A program made the translations under genes and the position numbers. Shown here one piece after another: positions 25,716 to 36,573 of a stretch of 64,000 bases of DNA. This DNA is from Nocardia seriolae NBRC 15557 (GTDB lineage Bacteria > Actinomycetota > Actinomycetes > Mycobacteriales > Mycobacteriaceae), in contig NZ_BJWY01000009.1 in NCBI RefSeq assembly GCF_007990715.1, positions 1 to 64,000 of the forward strand, given 5' to 3'. The notes beneath the pieces were generated by a model. It did not search any database and was not told the origin of the DNA. It saw nothing but the letters and a program-made list of their open reading frames with translations. Each line of letters opens with the position of its first letter. Positions within the stretch are counted from its first letter, which is position 1.

Positions 25716-27521
25716 ATGACGAGAACGAGCGACTGGTCCAAGGGCGCCGGGCGTACCGGCTTCTCCGATCAGCTTCACGATCTGTGGCAGACCCGGCCGG
25801 TGCGGTTTCCCAAGGACGGGCCCGTCGCGGGTGTGGCCGTCGGGTTCGGGCGGCGGTACAACGTGGATCCCGTGGTGGTGCGGGTGGCGTTCGTGGTGTC
25901 GGCGCTGTTCGGCGGGGCCGGGATCGTGCTCTACCTGCTGTGCTGGCTGCTGCTGAATTCGGTGGGCGACCAGTCCTCGGCGGCGGAGTCGCTGTTCGGG
26001 CGCGGGCGATCCTCGCATTCCTCGTCCAAGACCATCGTGCTCATGGTGGCGTTGGGGATCGCCGTGAGCACGATGGGACCCGTTGGGGTCGGGCTCGGCG
26101 GATCCGGCGTCATCAGCTTCGCGCTCATGCTGGCCGGGTGGTGGCTGCTGCATCAGCGCCAACCCCAGCCGCCCGCGGCCTATTTCGAGCAGGCGTCCGC
26201 GGACAGCATTCTCAATACCGGCTATCCGGGCACCACCAACCCGTTCTGGACCGGCTACCCGGGCACCTTCCAGACCTACGGCCCGTACACCACCCTGCCC
26301 GACCACTACGAGCCCGACCCGAACCAGCCCGCCCCGGGATCCGTTCCCACCCAGAGCATGACGCAGTCCGATGCCGGACAGAGCATGTCGCAGAGCGCGG
26401 GCGACGCCGACACCGCGGTACTCCGCACCGACCCGGCCGACCCCGACACGGCCGTCCTGCACAAGGAATCAGCCGCCGCGCAAAGCCTTCCGGGCACCGA
26501 GGCCATGACCGAAGTGCTCGACACCCGCTACGCCCCCGCCTCCTCGGTCGCCGACACCGTGGTCCTGCGCAAGTCCGGCCCCGCCGCGAGCGAGACCGAG
26601 CAGTCCGGTGGCCCGGCGGATTCCGATCGGCCGGGCGGTGCCGAGGCGCCGGTCGATCTCGCCAAGTCAGCGAGCACCGGCGCACCGACGGAAGCCGCCG
26701 ACGCGAAGGACGCGCCCGTGCCCGGCGAGCAGGCCGCTACCGGACCCGACAACCTCGGCGAACCCCGTGTCCTGCACCGCATCCCGTCCGCGAACGACCG
26801 GCCCCGGATCGGATACGGACCCGCCCCGATCTCCCCGGACTTCGGCCCCACCCCGCCCGGCTGGGATCCGCTCGGCGTGGCCCCGCTGGCCTGGGACCTT
26901 CCCGAACCGGGCGCGCCCGTGCAGCAGACCGCCGTCCAGGCGCCCCCGCGCCGCCCGCGCTCGCGGCTGACCGCGGTCACCATCGGGCTCGCGATCCTGG
27001 CCGCCGCGGCGGCGGGCGCGGTCGCCGCCTCGGGCGTGGATTGGATGACTCCCGGCCGCATCGGGGCCGCCGCGCTCGCGGTGATCGCCCTCGGCCTGAT
27101 CGCCGGCGCGTTCCTGCGTCGCGGCTACGGCCTCATGGTGCTGCTGGCCCCGCTGGCCGGATTCGTCATCCTGGCCTCCTCCCTGGTCGGCCCGATCCAG
27201 TTCGACCAGGGCGCGATGGGCGACCACAAGTGGACCGCCACAACGGGTTCCGAGCTGCTGCCCGAGTATCACGTCTCGATGGGCTCGGGCACCCTCGACC
27301 TGAGCCACCTGCAACTGACCGAGGACCGCGCGGTCACGCTGAAGGTGCGCATGGGCGACGCCCGCGTCGTGCGGCCGACCAATCTGCGCGTCAACACGAC
27401 CTGCAATATCCGCATGGGCGATCAGAACTGCCCCAGCGGAACATCCGGCCCGGCAACGGGTCCCGTCCTGAACCTGACCGTCGATGTGCAGATGGGAAAC
27501 GTGGAGGTGAACCGTGGCTGA
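25716..27521 (+). CDS. PspC-domain / LiaF-like membrane protein
   Basis: About 601 residues. The N-terminal PspC domain (GPVAGVAVGFGRRYNVDPVVVRVAF) with a membrane helix ending YLLCWLLL is followed by two more helices, a disordered acidic and Pro-rich region at about residues 160-410, three membrane helices at about 420-500, and a C-terminal beta-rich LiaF/DUF1707-like domain with repeated strands (YHVSMGSGTLDLSHL, LKVRMGDARVV, TCNIRMGDQ, VDVQMGNVEV). LiaF-type proteins hold an envelope-stress kinase in check. ATG 25716 is chosen over 25689. It faces away from the PspC sensor kinase 3 kb upstream and overlaps the next small gene. Confidence 0.83.
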   Translation: MTRTSDWSKGAGRTGFSDQLHDLWQTRPVRFPKDGPVAGVAVGFGRRYNVDPVVVRVAFVVSALFGGAGIVLYLLCWLLLNSVGDQSSAAESLFGRGRSSHSSSKTIVLMVALGIAVSTMGPVGVGLGGSGVISFALMLAGWWLLHQRQPQPPAAYFEQASADSILNTGYPGTTNPFWTGYPGTFQTYGPYTTLPDHYEPDPNQPAPGSVPTQSMTQSDAGQSMSQSAGDADTAVLRTDPADPDTAVLHKESAAAQSLPGTEAMTEVLDTRYAPASSVADTVVLRKSGPAASETEQSGGPADSDRPGGAEAPVDLAKSASTGAPTEAADAKDAPVPGEQAATGPDNLGEPRVLHRIPSANDRPRIGYGPAPISPDFGPTPPGWDPLGVAPLAWDLPEPGAPVQQTAVQAPPRRPRSRLTAVTIGLAILAAAAAGAVAASGVDWMTPGRIGAAALAVIALGLIAGAFLRRGYGLMVLLAPLAGFVILASSLVGPIQFDQGAMGDHKWTATTGSELLPEYHVSMGSGTLDLSHLQLTEDRAVTLKVRMGDARVVRPTNLRVNTTCNIRMGDQNCPSGTSGPATGPVLNLTVDVQMGNVEVNRG

Positions 27522-27723
27522 GAACAAGAGCAAGAACCGCCGCCCCTCGTTCGGGCTCCTGCTGGCCGGATTCCTGGGCTTGGGAGTGAGTATCTGGGCC
27601 TTCGTCGGCCCCGGCTCCTGGCCCGTCTCCGGCGGCCTGTCCCTGGGCTGGATCGTGGTGATCGCCGCCATAGTCGTCGGCATAGTCCTGGTTCTCACCC
27701 CGAGAAAGAACCGCGACGAGTAA
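27514..27723 (+). CDS. small membrane protein, two helices
   Basis: A 69-residue protein with a basic N-terminus and two membrane segments (FGLLLAGFLGLGVSIWAFV and WIVVIAAIVVGIVLVL), ending PRKNRDE. The GTG start overlaps the end of the PspC/LiaF-like gene by 8 bp, so translation is coupled and the products probably act together. No family was recognised. The position suggests an accessory to the envelope-stress module. Confidence 0.75.
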   Translation: MAENKSKNRRPSFGLLLAGFLGLGVSIWAFVGPGSWPVSGGLSLGWIVVIAAIVVGIVLVLTPRKNRDE

Positions 27724-27793
27724 GTCCGACCGCGCTGCCCCTTCCCCTCGCCGGGACAGCGCAACCCCTTCCCGGACTGCCCTCCGAGAAGGC

Positions 27794-27830
27794 CGAAGGC
27801 CCCGCACCATTCACAGGTGCGGGGCCTTCG
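27794..27830. terminator. strong bidirectional terminator
   Basis: A 15-bp stem with left arm CGAAGGCCCCGCACC, a 7-nt loop and the matching right arm lies between the convergent small membrane-protein gene and guaA. Confidence 0.88.
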
Positions 27831-27871
27831 TGTGCAGCGACATGACGCTGCGTCGTCTCAGCGGGAGACAC

Positions 27872-29470
27872 TCACTCCCATTCGATGGTCCCCGGCGGCT
27901 TGCTCGTCACGTCGAGCACCACGCGGTTGACCTCCGCCACCTCATTGGTGATGCGGGTCGAGATGCGCTCGAGCACTTCGTAGGGCAGGCGGGTCCAGTC
28001 GGCGGTCATGGCGTCCTCGGACGACACCGGCCGCAGCACGATCGGGTGGCCGTAGGTGCGGCCGTCGCCCTGCACGCCGACGCTGCGGACATCGGCCAGC
28101 AACACCACCGGACACTGCCAGATCGACTTGTCCAGCCCGGCGGCCGTAAGCTCCTCGCGCGCAATGGCATCCGCCTGGCGCAGCAGCTCCAGCCGGTCGA
28201 AGGTCACCTCGCCGATAATGCGAATGGCCAGACCCGGCCCCGGGAAGGGCTGGCGCGCAACGATTTTCTCGGGCAGCCCCAGTTCGCGGCCGACCGCGCG
28301 CACCTCGTCCTTGAACAGCAGCCGCAGCGGCTCCACCAGAGCGAACTCCAGATCGTCCGGCAGACCGCCGACATTGTGGTGCGACTTGATGTTCGCGGTG
28401 CCCGCGCCGCCGCCCGACTCCACCACGTCCGGGTACAGCGTGCCCTGCACCAGGAACTCGACCTTCGGCGCGGAGCCTGCGGAGCGCCCATCAGACGCAG
28501 TCTCGCCCTCCGACCTCACCACCTCGGAGACCGCGTCCTCGAACGACCGGATGAACTCCCGGCCGATGATCTTGCGCTTCTCCTCCGGATCGGTGACGCC
28601 CTTCAGCTCACCCAGGAACTTGTCCACCGCGTCCACGGTGACCAGCTTGGCCCCGGTCGCGGCGACGAAATCGCGCTGCACCTGCTCGCGCTCACCCGCG
28701 CGCAGCAGACCGTGATCGACGAACACACAGGTGAGGCGATCCCCGATGGCCCGCTGCACCAGCGCCGCGGCGACCGCGGAGTCCACACCGCCGGACAGAC
28801 CGCAGATGGCGTGCCCGTCCCCGACCTGCTCGCGCACCTGCTTGATCAGCGCGTCGGCGATGTTCGAGGCCGTCCACGCGCCCGGAATCCCGGCGATCTC
28901 GTGCAGGAACCGGCTCAGCACCTGCTGGCCGTGCGGCGAGTGCAGCACCTCCGGGTGGTACTGCACACCCGCGAGCTTGCGCGCCCGATCCTCGAACGCG
29001 GCGACCGGCGCGCCCGCGGAGGTCGCGGTCACCTCGAACCCGGCGGGCGCGTCGGTGACGGCGTCGCCGTGGCTCATCCACACCGGCTGCCGGGTCGGCA
29101 GCCCGCCGTGCAGGATGCCGCCGTCCACGCTCAGCTCGGTGCGGCCGTACTCGCGAGTCCCGGTGTGCGCCACCGTCCCGCCGAGCGCCTGCGCCATGGC
29201 CTGGAAGCCGTAGCAGATGCCGAAGACCGGCACCTCCAGATCGAAAAGCCGCGCGTCCAGCTGCGGCGCGCCCTCGGCGTACACGCTGCTCGGCCCGCCG
29301 GAGAGAATCACCGCCGCCGGGTTCTTCTCCGCGATCTCCTCCACGGTGATCGTGTGCGGAACCACTTCGGAATACACACTCGCTTCGCGCACCCGGCGCG
29401 CGATCAGCTGCGCGTACTGCGCACCGAAGTCGACGACAAGGACTGGTCGCTGGGGTTCTGCCACCGCCAC
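27872..29470 (-). CDS. guaA: GMP synthase (glutamine-hydrolysing)
   Basis: GuaA converts XMP to GMP using glutamine and ATP. The 532-residue protein has an N-terminal class I glutamine amidotransferase domain ([10 protein letters not shown], nucleophile Cys in [10 protein letters not shown], His/Glu in QYHPEVLHS), an ATP-pyrophosphatase domain ([13 protein letters not shown]-loop) and a C-terminal dimerisation domain ([24 protein letters not shown]). Around residues 325-340 ([17 protein letters not shown]) there is a short loop insertion that looks extra compared with the mycobacterial enzyme as I recall it. The gene ends at a shared terminator. Upstream sits copy A of a dispersed repeat. Confidence 0.96.
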   Translation of the reverse strand: MAVAEPQRPVLVVDFGAQYAQLIARRVREASVYSEVVPHTITVEEIAEKNPAAVILSGGPSSVYAEGAPQLDARLFDLEVPVFGICYGFQAMAQALGGTVAHTGTREYGRTELSVDGGILHGGLPTRQPVWMSHGDAVTDAPAGFEVTATSAGAPVAAFEDRARKLAGVQYHPEVLHSPHGQQVLSRFLHEIAGIPGAWTASNIADALIKQVREQVGDGHAICGLSGGVDSAVAAALVQRAIGDRLTCVFVDHGLLRAGEREQVQRDFVAATGAKLVTVDAVDKFLGELKGVTDPEEKRKIIGREFIRSFEDAVSEVVRSEGETASDGRSAGSAPKVEFLVQGTLYPDVVESGGGAGTANIKSHHNVGGLPDDLEFALVEPLRLLFKDEVRAVGRELGLPEKIVARQPFPGPGLAIRIIGEVTFDRLELLRQADAIAREELTAAGLDKSIWQCPVVLLADVRSVGVQGDGRTYGHPIVLRPVSSEDAMTADWTRLPYEVLERISTRITNEVAEVNRVVLDVTSKPPGTIEWE

Positions 29471-29510
29471 AGTCTAAAGAGCGATACAGGACACACTGCC
29501 CCCGGGCAAC

Positions 29511-29655
29511 GCTCCCCCGCCTCCCCGGAACTTCAGCGGACGGCCAAGTGCCGTTGACCATTGAGCACCCGTGCCGACGGTTGGGTGGCGAACCGATTTT
29601 TTGGGGGTACCCCAGGAGTTACCCCAACCGGCACGAAATCAGTTGTCACCTATCG
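29511..29655 (+). repeat. dispersed ~130-bp intergenic repeat, copy A
   Basis: The repeat starts GCTCCCCCGCCTCCCCGGAA and ends with the core CACGAAATCAGTTGTC at 29633-29648. It shares blocks with copies at 30848 and 45621: CGCCTCCCC, CAGCGG, GAGTTACCCC and CACGAAATCAGTTGTC. The orientation is the same in all three. It begins 41 bp upstream of the guaA start. The remaining spacer to 30004 is about 350 bp without a gene; it holds CGACCTTGGATA (29763), a motif also present after copy B. Confidence 0.85.
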
Positions 29656-30004
29656 ATCGAGCTCGCTGGACCATCACCCCGGGCCGGGGGTACGCCGCGG
29701 CCTCGAAAGCGGGAGCCCGCCCGGCCCGGAAGTGGTGGCACCGGGACGGTATTCGCTCCCCTCGACCTTGGATAGAGACTTCCGGCCCATATCTCTCACA
29801 TCGTCCCGGCCCCGAGCGAGCTGGACGGGTGACCGCGAAATCCCCCGCGCCACACGCTAGTCCCGCGAGCGCGCCGCCGATAGAGCCCACGGCCACCGGA
29901 TGACGGGGAATCCGGCCTGCCCGATTGGGGACAAGCGACACTCGCTGTGGCGGTGGATGGTAAAGCTGAGCAAGTTGTCACCGCCGCTGGCTATTCTCTA
30001 CCTC

Positions 30005-30847
30005 GTGCCATTCGCCCGTGCGATCGATGCAGAGATCCACTACGAGGACAGCGGGGGCGAAGGTCCGGTTGTGCTGCTGGGGCACGAATTCCTCATGGAC
30101 CGAACGATGTTCGCGTCGCAACAGGCGGCGCTGACTCCGGAGTTCCGGATCGTGACCTGGGACGCGCGCGGGCACGGCCGCACCCGCGACGAGGGGCTGC
30201 CGTTCACCTACTGGACCTCCGCCCGGGACGCGCTGACCGTACTGGATCAACTCGCCGTGGAACGCGCCGTGGTGGGCGGGATTTCGCAGGGCGGCTTCAT
30301 CGCCCTGCGCACCGCGCTGCTCGCCCCCGACCGCGTCGCCGCCCTCGTCCTGCTCAGCAGCGAGGCACACGAACCGACCCCGGCCGAACTCACCAATGCC
30401 CGGAAATTCCTGGACAAATGGTGCGAAGAGGCACCCCGCCCCGCCCTCGCCGAATACCTGGCCCGCTGGCTCATCGGCGATGACGACTGGTACCGCGCCG
30501 TCTGGGTGAAGCGCTGGCTGGCCCGCGACCCCAATGCCACCGAGGTGGCCGCCGGCGCCCTCCTGGGCCGCGACTCCGTCCTGGACCGACTACCCGAAAT
30601 CACCTGCCCCACTTTGGTCATCCACCCCACCCGCTCCGGAGTCCCCCGCGCCCACGCCCGCGAACTGGCCGACCGCCTCCCCGACGCGCGCTACGTGGAA
30701 ATCGAGGGCGCCCGCCAAACGGTGAACATGACCCACCCGGTAGCGGTCAACACCGCGATCCGAGAGTTCCTGCGCGACTTGGCCATACCGCCTCTCCGGG
30801 ACTGCCGCTCCGCCTCCCCGCGCGGCGCCCGGCCCGGGATCCGCTGA
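30005..30847 (+). CDS. alpha/beta hydrolase between two repeat copies
   Basis: A 280-residue alpha/beta-hydrolase. It has LLGHEFLMDR at the oxyanion position, WDARGHGRTRD, the nucleophile elbow GGISQGGFIAL (Ser), a cap region with WYRAVWVKRWL, and TLVIHPTRSG with a possible acid nearby. The expected catalytic His near the end is not obvious: the terminal region reads EGARQTVNMTHPVAVN, where GAxH would be usual, though the His in MTHP may serve. GTG 30005 is the likely start. The last 20 codons (after FLRDLA) are Arg/Pro-rich, and the stop lies at the start of repeat copy B. This gene is not part of the conserved guaA-guaB3 order I know. Confidence 0.75.
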   Translation: MPFARAIDAEIHYEDSGGEGPVVLLGHEFLMDRTMFASQQAALTPEFRIVTWDARGHGRTRDEGLPFTYWTSARDALTVLDQLAVERAVVGGISQGGFIALRTALLAPDRVAALVLLSSEAHEPTPAELTNARKFLDKWCEEAPRPALAEYLARWLIGDDDWYRAVWVKRWLARDPNATEVAAGALLGRDSVLDRLPEITCPTLVIHPTRSGVPRAHARELADRLPDARYVEIEGARQTVNMTHPVAVNTAIREFLRDLAIPPLRDCRSASPRGARPGIR

Positions 30848-30988
30848 GCTCCCCCGCCTCCCCGCAACTCCAGCGGACAGCCGAGAGCCGTCGACGTCGG
30901 CAATCCGTACCGCCGGTCGGGTGCCGACCCGATTTCGGACGTACCCGACGAGTTACCCCTATCGGCACGAAATCAGTTGTCGCCGTTA
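30848..30988 (+). repeat. dispersed ~130-bp intergenic repeat, copy B
   Basis: The repeat starts GCTCCCCCGCCTCCCCGCAA and runs through CAGCGGACAGCC, GAGAGCCGTCGA, GTACCCGACGAGTTACCCC and CACGAAATCAGTTGTCGC to GTTA. Similarity to copy C is strongest over the last 70 bp. After it, TCGGTAGCGACCGACC occurs twice in tandem (31013-31028 and 31031-31046). The rest of the spacer to guaB3 holds no gene. Confidence 0.87.
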
Positions 30989-31114
30989 TGGACGCAGGAC
31001 CAGGTCGGGGCTTCGGTAGCGACCGACCGATCGGTAGCGACCGACCTTGGATACAGCTCGCGCCCTTGCGATTCCCGAAGAACGGGCCGCAAGCGCGCGA
31101 GGTCTGGGGCTCGT

Positions 31115-32248
31115 TCAGCCGCGGACGTTCAAACCGACCTTTTGGAATTCCTTGAGGTCGCAGTAGCCGGTCTTGGCCATCGAACGGCGCAGGCCGCCAA
31201 CCAGATTCAGCGAACCGAACGGGTCGTTCGAGGGGCCGTTGAGGACCTGGGACAGCGGCACGCGCTCCTCGTCGACGGCGTAGGGCAGGACCGCGCCGCG
31301 CGGCACCGAGGGGTGGGCGGCGGCCGAGGGCCAGTACCAGCCGTTGCCCGGGGTCTCGCGGGCCATGGCCAGCGGCACGCCCAGCATGACCGCGTCCGCG
31401 CCGCAGGCGATCGCCTTGGCGATGTGGCCGGAGGTCAGGGTCTCCCCGTCGGCGATGACGTGCACGTAGCGCCCGCCGGTCTCGTCGAGGTAGTCGCGGC
31501 GCGCCGCGGCGGCGTCGGCGATGGCGGTGGCCATGGGCACGCCGATGCCGAGCACCTCACCGGTGGTGGTGGCGCCCTGCATGGAGCCGTAGCCGACGAT
31601 GACGCCCGCCGCGCCGGTGCGCATCAGGTGCAGCGCGGTGCGGTGATCGGACACGCCGCCCGCGACCACCGGCACATCCAGCTCGGCGATGAAGGTCTTG
31701 AGGTTCAACGGTTCTCCGTCGCCCACGTGCTCGGCGGAGATGATGGTGCCGTGCACGACCAGCAGATCGATGCCCGCCTGTACCAGCGCGGGAGTCAGCG
31801 CGCGCGCGTTCTGCGGGCTGACCCGCACCGCGGTGGTGACACCGGCGGCGCGCACCTGCGCGACCGCGGCGGCCAGCAGATCGGGCTGCATGGGCGCGGC
31901 GTGCAGCTCCTGCAGTATCGCCACCGCCGCCTCGGTGCCCTCCTTCTCGCCGACCTCGGTCAGCTGCTGGATCTTGGCGTCCACATCGGCGTGCCGGGCC
32001 CACAGGCCCTCACCGTTGATGACGCCCAGCCCGCCGGCCTTGCCCAGCTCGATGGCGAACGACGGCGACACCAGCGCGTCGGTCGGATGCGCCAGGAACG
32101 GGATCTCGAAGCGGTAGGCATCCAGCTGCCAGGCCAGCGACACCTGCTTGGACGAGCGGGTCCGCCGCGAGGGCACGATGTCGATATCGTCCAGCTCGTA
32201 GGTGCGCCGAGCCGTCCGGCCCATGCCGATCTCGACCATATCGCGCAT
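31115..32248 (-). CDS. guaB3: GuaB3-family IMP dehydrogenase-like protein
   Basis: A 377-residue TIM-barrel protein of the actinobacterial GuaB3 family, related to IMP dehydrogenase but lacking CBS domains. Family sequence is visible: VEIGMGRTARRTYELDDIDI, VPSRRTRSS, GGLGVINGEG, AGGVSDHRTALHLMRTGAAG, IACGADAVMLG and GGLRRSMAKTGYCDLKEFQK. GuaB3 of mycobacteria is not the main IMPDH, and its activity is debated. ATG 32248 fits an AGAGAGGA site 9 nt upstream; ATG 32239 would match the M. tuberculosis start exactly. It follows guaB, with a terminator hairpin in between. Confidence 0.93.
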   Translation of the reverse strand: MRDMVEIGMGRTARRTYELDDIDIVPSRRTRSSKQVSLAWQLDAYRFEIPFLAHPTDALVSPSFAIELGKAGGLGVINGEGLWARHADVDAKIQQLTEVGEKEGTEAAVAILQELHAAPMQPDLLAAAVAQVRAAGVTTAVRVSPQNARALTPALVQAGIDLLVVHGTIISAEHVGDGEPLNLKTFIAELDVPVVAGGVSDHRTALHLMRTGAAGVIVGYGSMQGATTTGEVLGIGVPMATAIADAAAARRDYLDETGGRYVHVIADGETLTSGHIAKAIACGADAVMLGVPLAMARETPGNGWYWPSAAAHPSVPRGAVLPYAVDEERVPLSQVLNGPSNDPFGSLNLVGGLRRSMAKTGYCDLKEFQKVGLNVRG

Positions 32249-32289
32249 CGTCTTCATTCCTCTCTGAGTTCGTCTGCCAGACATGACAA

Positions 32290-32319
32290 AACCGGTCCGC
32301 GGCCAAGCGCGAACCGGTT
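32290..32319 (-). terminator. intrinsic terminator/attenuator between guaB and guaB3
   Basis: On the gene strand, AACCGGT and CGCG pair with their complements around a short loop, followed by TTTTG. It lies 9 bp beyond the guaB stop and before the guaB3 start, so guaB3 expression from the guaB promoter is probably reduced. Confidence 0.7.
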
Positions 32320-32327
32320 ATGTCCGG

Positions 32328-34037
<1,710 letters not shown>

Positions 34038-34197
34038 TCACCGCGATGTTCGTGCGGCCACAACCGCTGCGGTTTGTCGGCTATGCCATTACTGTGGCGA
34101 CTGCCACGACATCGATGTGTGCTGCGCCACCAGCGAAGTGAGGGCAAATCCCCTTCAGCGCTGGCGCACAAGGGGTGGTTCTGCGTACCGTGGGACT

Positions 34198-34602
34198 GTG
34201 CGTGACCATCTACCACCTGGCTTGCCGCCGGATCCGTTCGCCGGAGACCCCTCCGACCCGTCGGCCGCGCTCGATGCCATCGAGCCGGGGGAACCGCTGG
34301 ATCCTCACGAGCGTCTAGCAGTTGAGGAGGATCTCGCCGATCTCGCGGTGTACGAGGCACTACTGGCCCACCGCGGCATCCGCGGACTCGTGGTCAGCTG
34401 CGAGGACTGCCGGCAGGATCACTACCACGACTGGGACATGTTGCGCGCCAACCTCCTCCAACTCCTGGTGGACGGCACGGTGCGACCGCACGAGCCCGCC
34501 TACGATCCGACTCCCGAGGCGTACGTCACCTGGGACTACTGTCGCGGCTACGCGGATGCTTCGATGAACGAGGCACTCCACGGCGACGGATTCGACGTCT
34601 GA
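34198..34602 (+). CDS. DUF5319-type conserved actinobacterial protein (Rv3412-like)
   Basis: A 134-residue acidic protein from GTG 34198. It begins VRDHLPPGLPPDPFAGDP and has a conserved block with VVSCEDCRQDHYHDWDMLRANL, where two Cys and two His could bind a metal, and ends WDYCRGYADA. Its place divergent from guaB and convergent with rsdA-sigD is the same as Rv3412 in M. tuberculosis. Function is unknown. A very strong terminator hairpin follows within 6 bp of the stop. Confidence 0.85.
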   Translation: MRDHLPPGLPPDPFAGDPSDPSAALDAIEPGEPLDPHERLAVEEDLADLAVYEALLAHRGIRGLVVSCEDCRQDHYHDWDMLRANLLQLLVDGTVRPHEPAYDPTPEAYVTWDYCRGYADASMNEALHGDGFDV

Positions 34603-34607
34603 AACAT

Positions 34608-34646
34608 CGAGAAGGGCCTGCATCCCGAGGATGCAGGCCCTTCTCG
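34608..34646. terminator. 18-bp-stem bidirectional terminator
   Basis: A perfect 18-bp stem (left arm begins CGAGAAGGGCCTGCATCC) has a 3-nt CGA loop. It lies between the DUF5319-like gene and rsdA and serves both strands. Confidence 0.9.
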
Positions 34647-34701
34647 TATGTCCAATGAAAAACCGACCGCCACATGACGATCGGGTCCAGCTGTTGTCCG
34701 C

Positions 34702-35841
34702 CTAGTGCGGCCCGGGCGCCGGCAGCCCCGGCACCGCCGGTGCGCCGGTCGGCAGGACCAGGGTGGTGGGGACGACCGCCCCGCCCGTGGGCTTGTCGAC
34801 GGTCGGCACCTGGGTCGGCGGCACCGCGCCACCGCCCGTGGTCCCACCGGTGTTGCCTCCGGTCGGCACCACCACGGTCGTCGAGCCGGGGCCACCGGTC
34901 GGCGGGGTCGCGGGTTCGGTCGGTTCCGAAGACGGTTGCGCCGGAATCGTTGTCGCGGGCGACACGGTCGGAACCGTCGTATTGCCGCCGCCCGAGGACG
35001 GATTCGGGTTCGGATTGGTCGCGAGCACCGACGGGTCGATGGTCGTCGACGAATTGCCACCCGGCTCGGTCGCCGGATTCGTCGGGGCCACCGTCACATT
35101 CGGCGTGGTCGTCACGACCGGCACCTTGGTGGTGGACGGGATCAGCGGCTCGAGCGACTTCGCCACCGTCGGCGCCACCTGCTGCAACTGCACGAACAGC
35201 TGCTGCCAGCGATCGCCCAGGTCGTCCTTCTTGGTGGAGTCGTTGACCTGCGCGGCGTTGTCGGCGGCCCGCTCGAGCGCCTTCTTCGCCTCTTCCGGCT
35301 TGTCCTGCGCCAAGAGCTGCTGGGCCTGCTGCAGATTGTCATCCGCACGCGAGACCACGGTGGACTGCGCCTGCTCGCTGAACACGACCTCCTTGACCCG
35401 CCACAACGGATCACCGGGGCCCGCGTTGTAGGAGAACGCCGTCAGTCCGCCGATCACCAGAGCCAGCGCTGCAGCCGTGCCCATAATCGGCTTGACCAGC
35501 CGTAGTCGCCCCCGGTTCGATGCGCCGATCCGCGCCTGCCGAGCGCCTATCTCCTGATTGACCGCCGCGACAATGGCATCCAGATCCGGCCCGGCCGGCA
35601 ACGGCTCGGCCATGATCTCCGCCCGCCAGTCCGCCAGCAAGGCCGCGAGCTGATACTCCTCCGAACTGCCCGTCTGCACGGGACCGTCGCCGGAGATGGC
35701 GTCGATCAGCGCATCGTCGCGGCGCACCGCGGCAATGTCCACCGGTCCGGTATCACCGGACGCCTCGGCGTAGGGACCGCTGTTCTGCGATCCAGGTCGC
35801 GCCTTCCAGTCGCCCCGACCGCGCTCGCCATCCCTAGCCAT
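34702..35841 (-). CDS. rsdA: anti-sigma-D factor RsdA
   Basis: A 379-residue single-pass membrane anti-sigma factor. The cytoplasmic N-terminal part carries the sigma-binding motif region (VDIAAVRRDDALIDAISGDG, LAALLADWRAEI), one membrane helix lies at about residues 120-140 (IMGTAAALALVIGGLTAF), then an extracytoplasmic helical domain with Gln-rich repeats (DDNLQQAQQLLAQ), and finally about 150 residues rich in Thr, Pro and Gly. ATG 35841 overlaps the sigD stop by 8 bp, indicating translational coupling. In mycobacteria RsdA is degraded in steps to free SigD; the same is inferred. The low-complexity tail probably spans the cell wall. Confidence 0.88.
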   Translation of the reverse strand: MARDGERGRGDWKARPGSQNSGPYAEASGDTGPVDIAAVRRDDALIDAISGDGPVQTGSSEEYQLAALLADWRAEIMAEPLPAGPDLDAIVAAVNQEIGARQARIGASNRGRLRLVKPIMGTAAALALVIGGLTAFSYNAGPGDPLWRVKEVVFSEQAQSTVVSRADDNLQQAQQLLAQDKPEEAKKALERAADNAAQVNDSTKKDDLGDRWQQLFVQLQQVAPTVAKSLEPLIPSTTKVPVVTTTPNVTVAPTNPATEPGGNSSTTIDPSVLATNPNPNPSSGGGNTTVPTVSPATTIPAQPSSEPTEPATPPTGGPGSTTVVVPTGGNTGGTTGGGAVPPTQVPTVDKPTGGAVVPTTLVLPTGAPAVPGLPAPGPH

Positions 35842-36415
35842 AGATTTCACCTGCCCTCGCCACTTGAGACTTGAGTTTCGCGAGTGCCCGGTGCTGGGCG
35901 ACTCGTATAGCACCCGCGGTACTGCCCACCGCGACTGCAGTTTCTTCAGCCGACAAACCCATGACCAAGCGCAGGATCAGGATCTCTCGATGCTTTTCCG
36001 GCAAAGTCGCCAGCAGAGCGTTCATCTGCCGTGACGTTTCGGATTCGAGAGCGCGCTGCTCCGGCCCCTGGTCGGTGGATATGACATCAGGTACTTCGGC
36101 CATGGCGTCCGCCTTGTTACGGGCGGAATTTCGATGGGCGTCCGCGACCTTGTGCGAGGCGATGCCGTAGACGAAAGCCATGAACGGCCGACCCTGATCC
36201 TGATAACGAGGGAGCGCGGTCATTACGGCCAGACAGACCTCCTGCGCGACGTCGTCAGCGGAGAGCTGGCCACGTTCGGCCGATCCGATGCGCGCGCGGC
36301 AATACCGCACCACCAGCGGGCGGATGCTCTCCAGTACGTGGGAAAGGGCCGCCCGGTCGCCCTGCGCTGCGGCAGCGACGCCAGCGGGATCCAACTCCGC
36401 ACCCGTGTTGTTCAT
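35834..36415 (-). CDS. sigD: ECF RNA polymerase sigma factor SigD
   Basis: A 193-residue ECF sigma factor. Region 2 is at about residues 30-100 (VRYCRARIG, DDVAQEVCLAVMTALPRYQDQGRPFMAFVYGIASHKVADAHR) and region 4 at about 130-185 (LATLPEKHREILILRLVMGLSAEETAVAVGST, then RVAQHRALAKLK). Gene order (downstream rsdA, upstream Rv3415c-like gene) identifies it as SigD. SigD in mycobacteria controls ribosomal, resuscitation and stationary-phase genes. Release depends on RsdA. Confidence 0.93.
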   Translation of the reverse strand: MNNTGAELDPAGVAAAAQGDRAALSHVLESIRPLVVRYCRARIGSAERGQLSADDVAQEVCLAVMTALPRYQDQGRPFMAFVYGIASHKVADAHRNSARNKADAMAEVPDVISTDQGPEQRALESETSRQMNALLATLPEKHREILILRLVMGLSAEETAVAVGSTAGAIRVAQHRALAKLKSQVARAGEIYG

Positions 36416-36573
36416 CGTCAGAGCTGTTCCTGGCGTTTACAGAGTGGCACGACGGCGGGAGGGCCGGTGCTTCCGCGGAGGGGCGGAACGGTCCAACAAT
36501 AGCGGCTGAGGCATTCAAGCCAGGCGTTACGGGGTCCAACTCGGGAAGGACTCAGGGAAGTCTCCGGGAGTGC

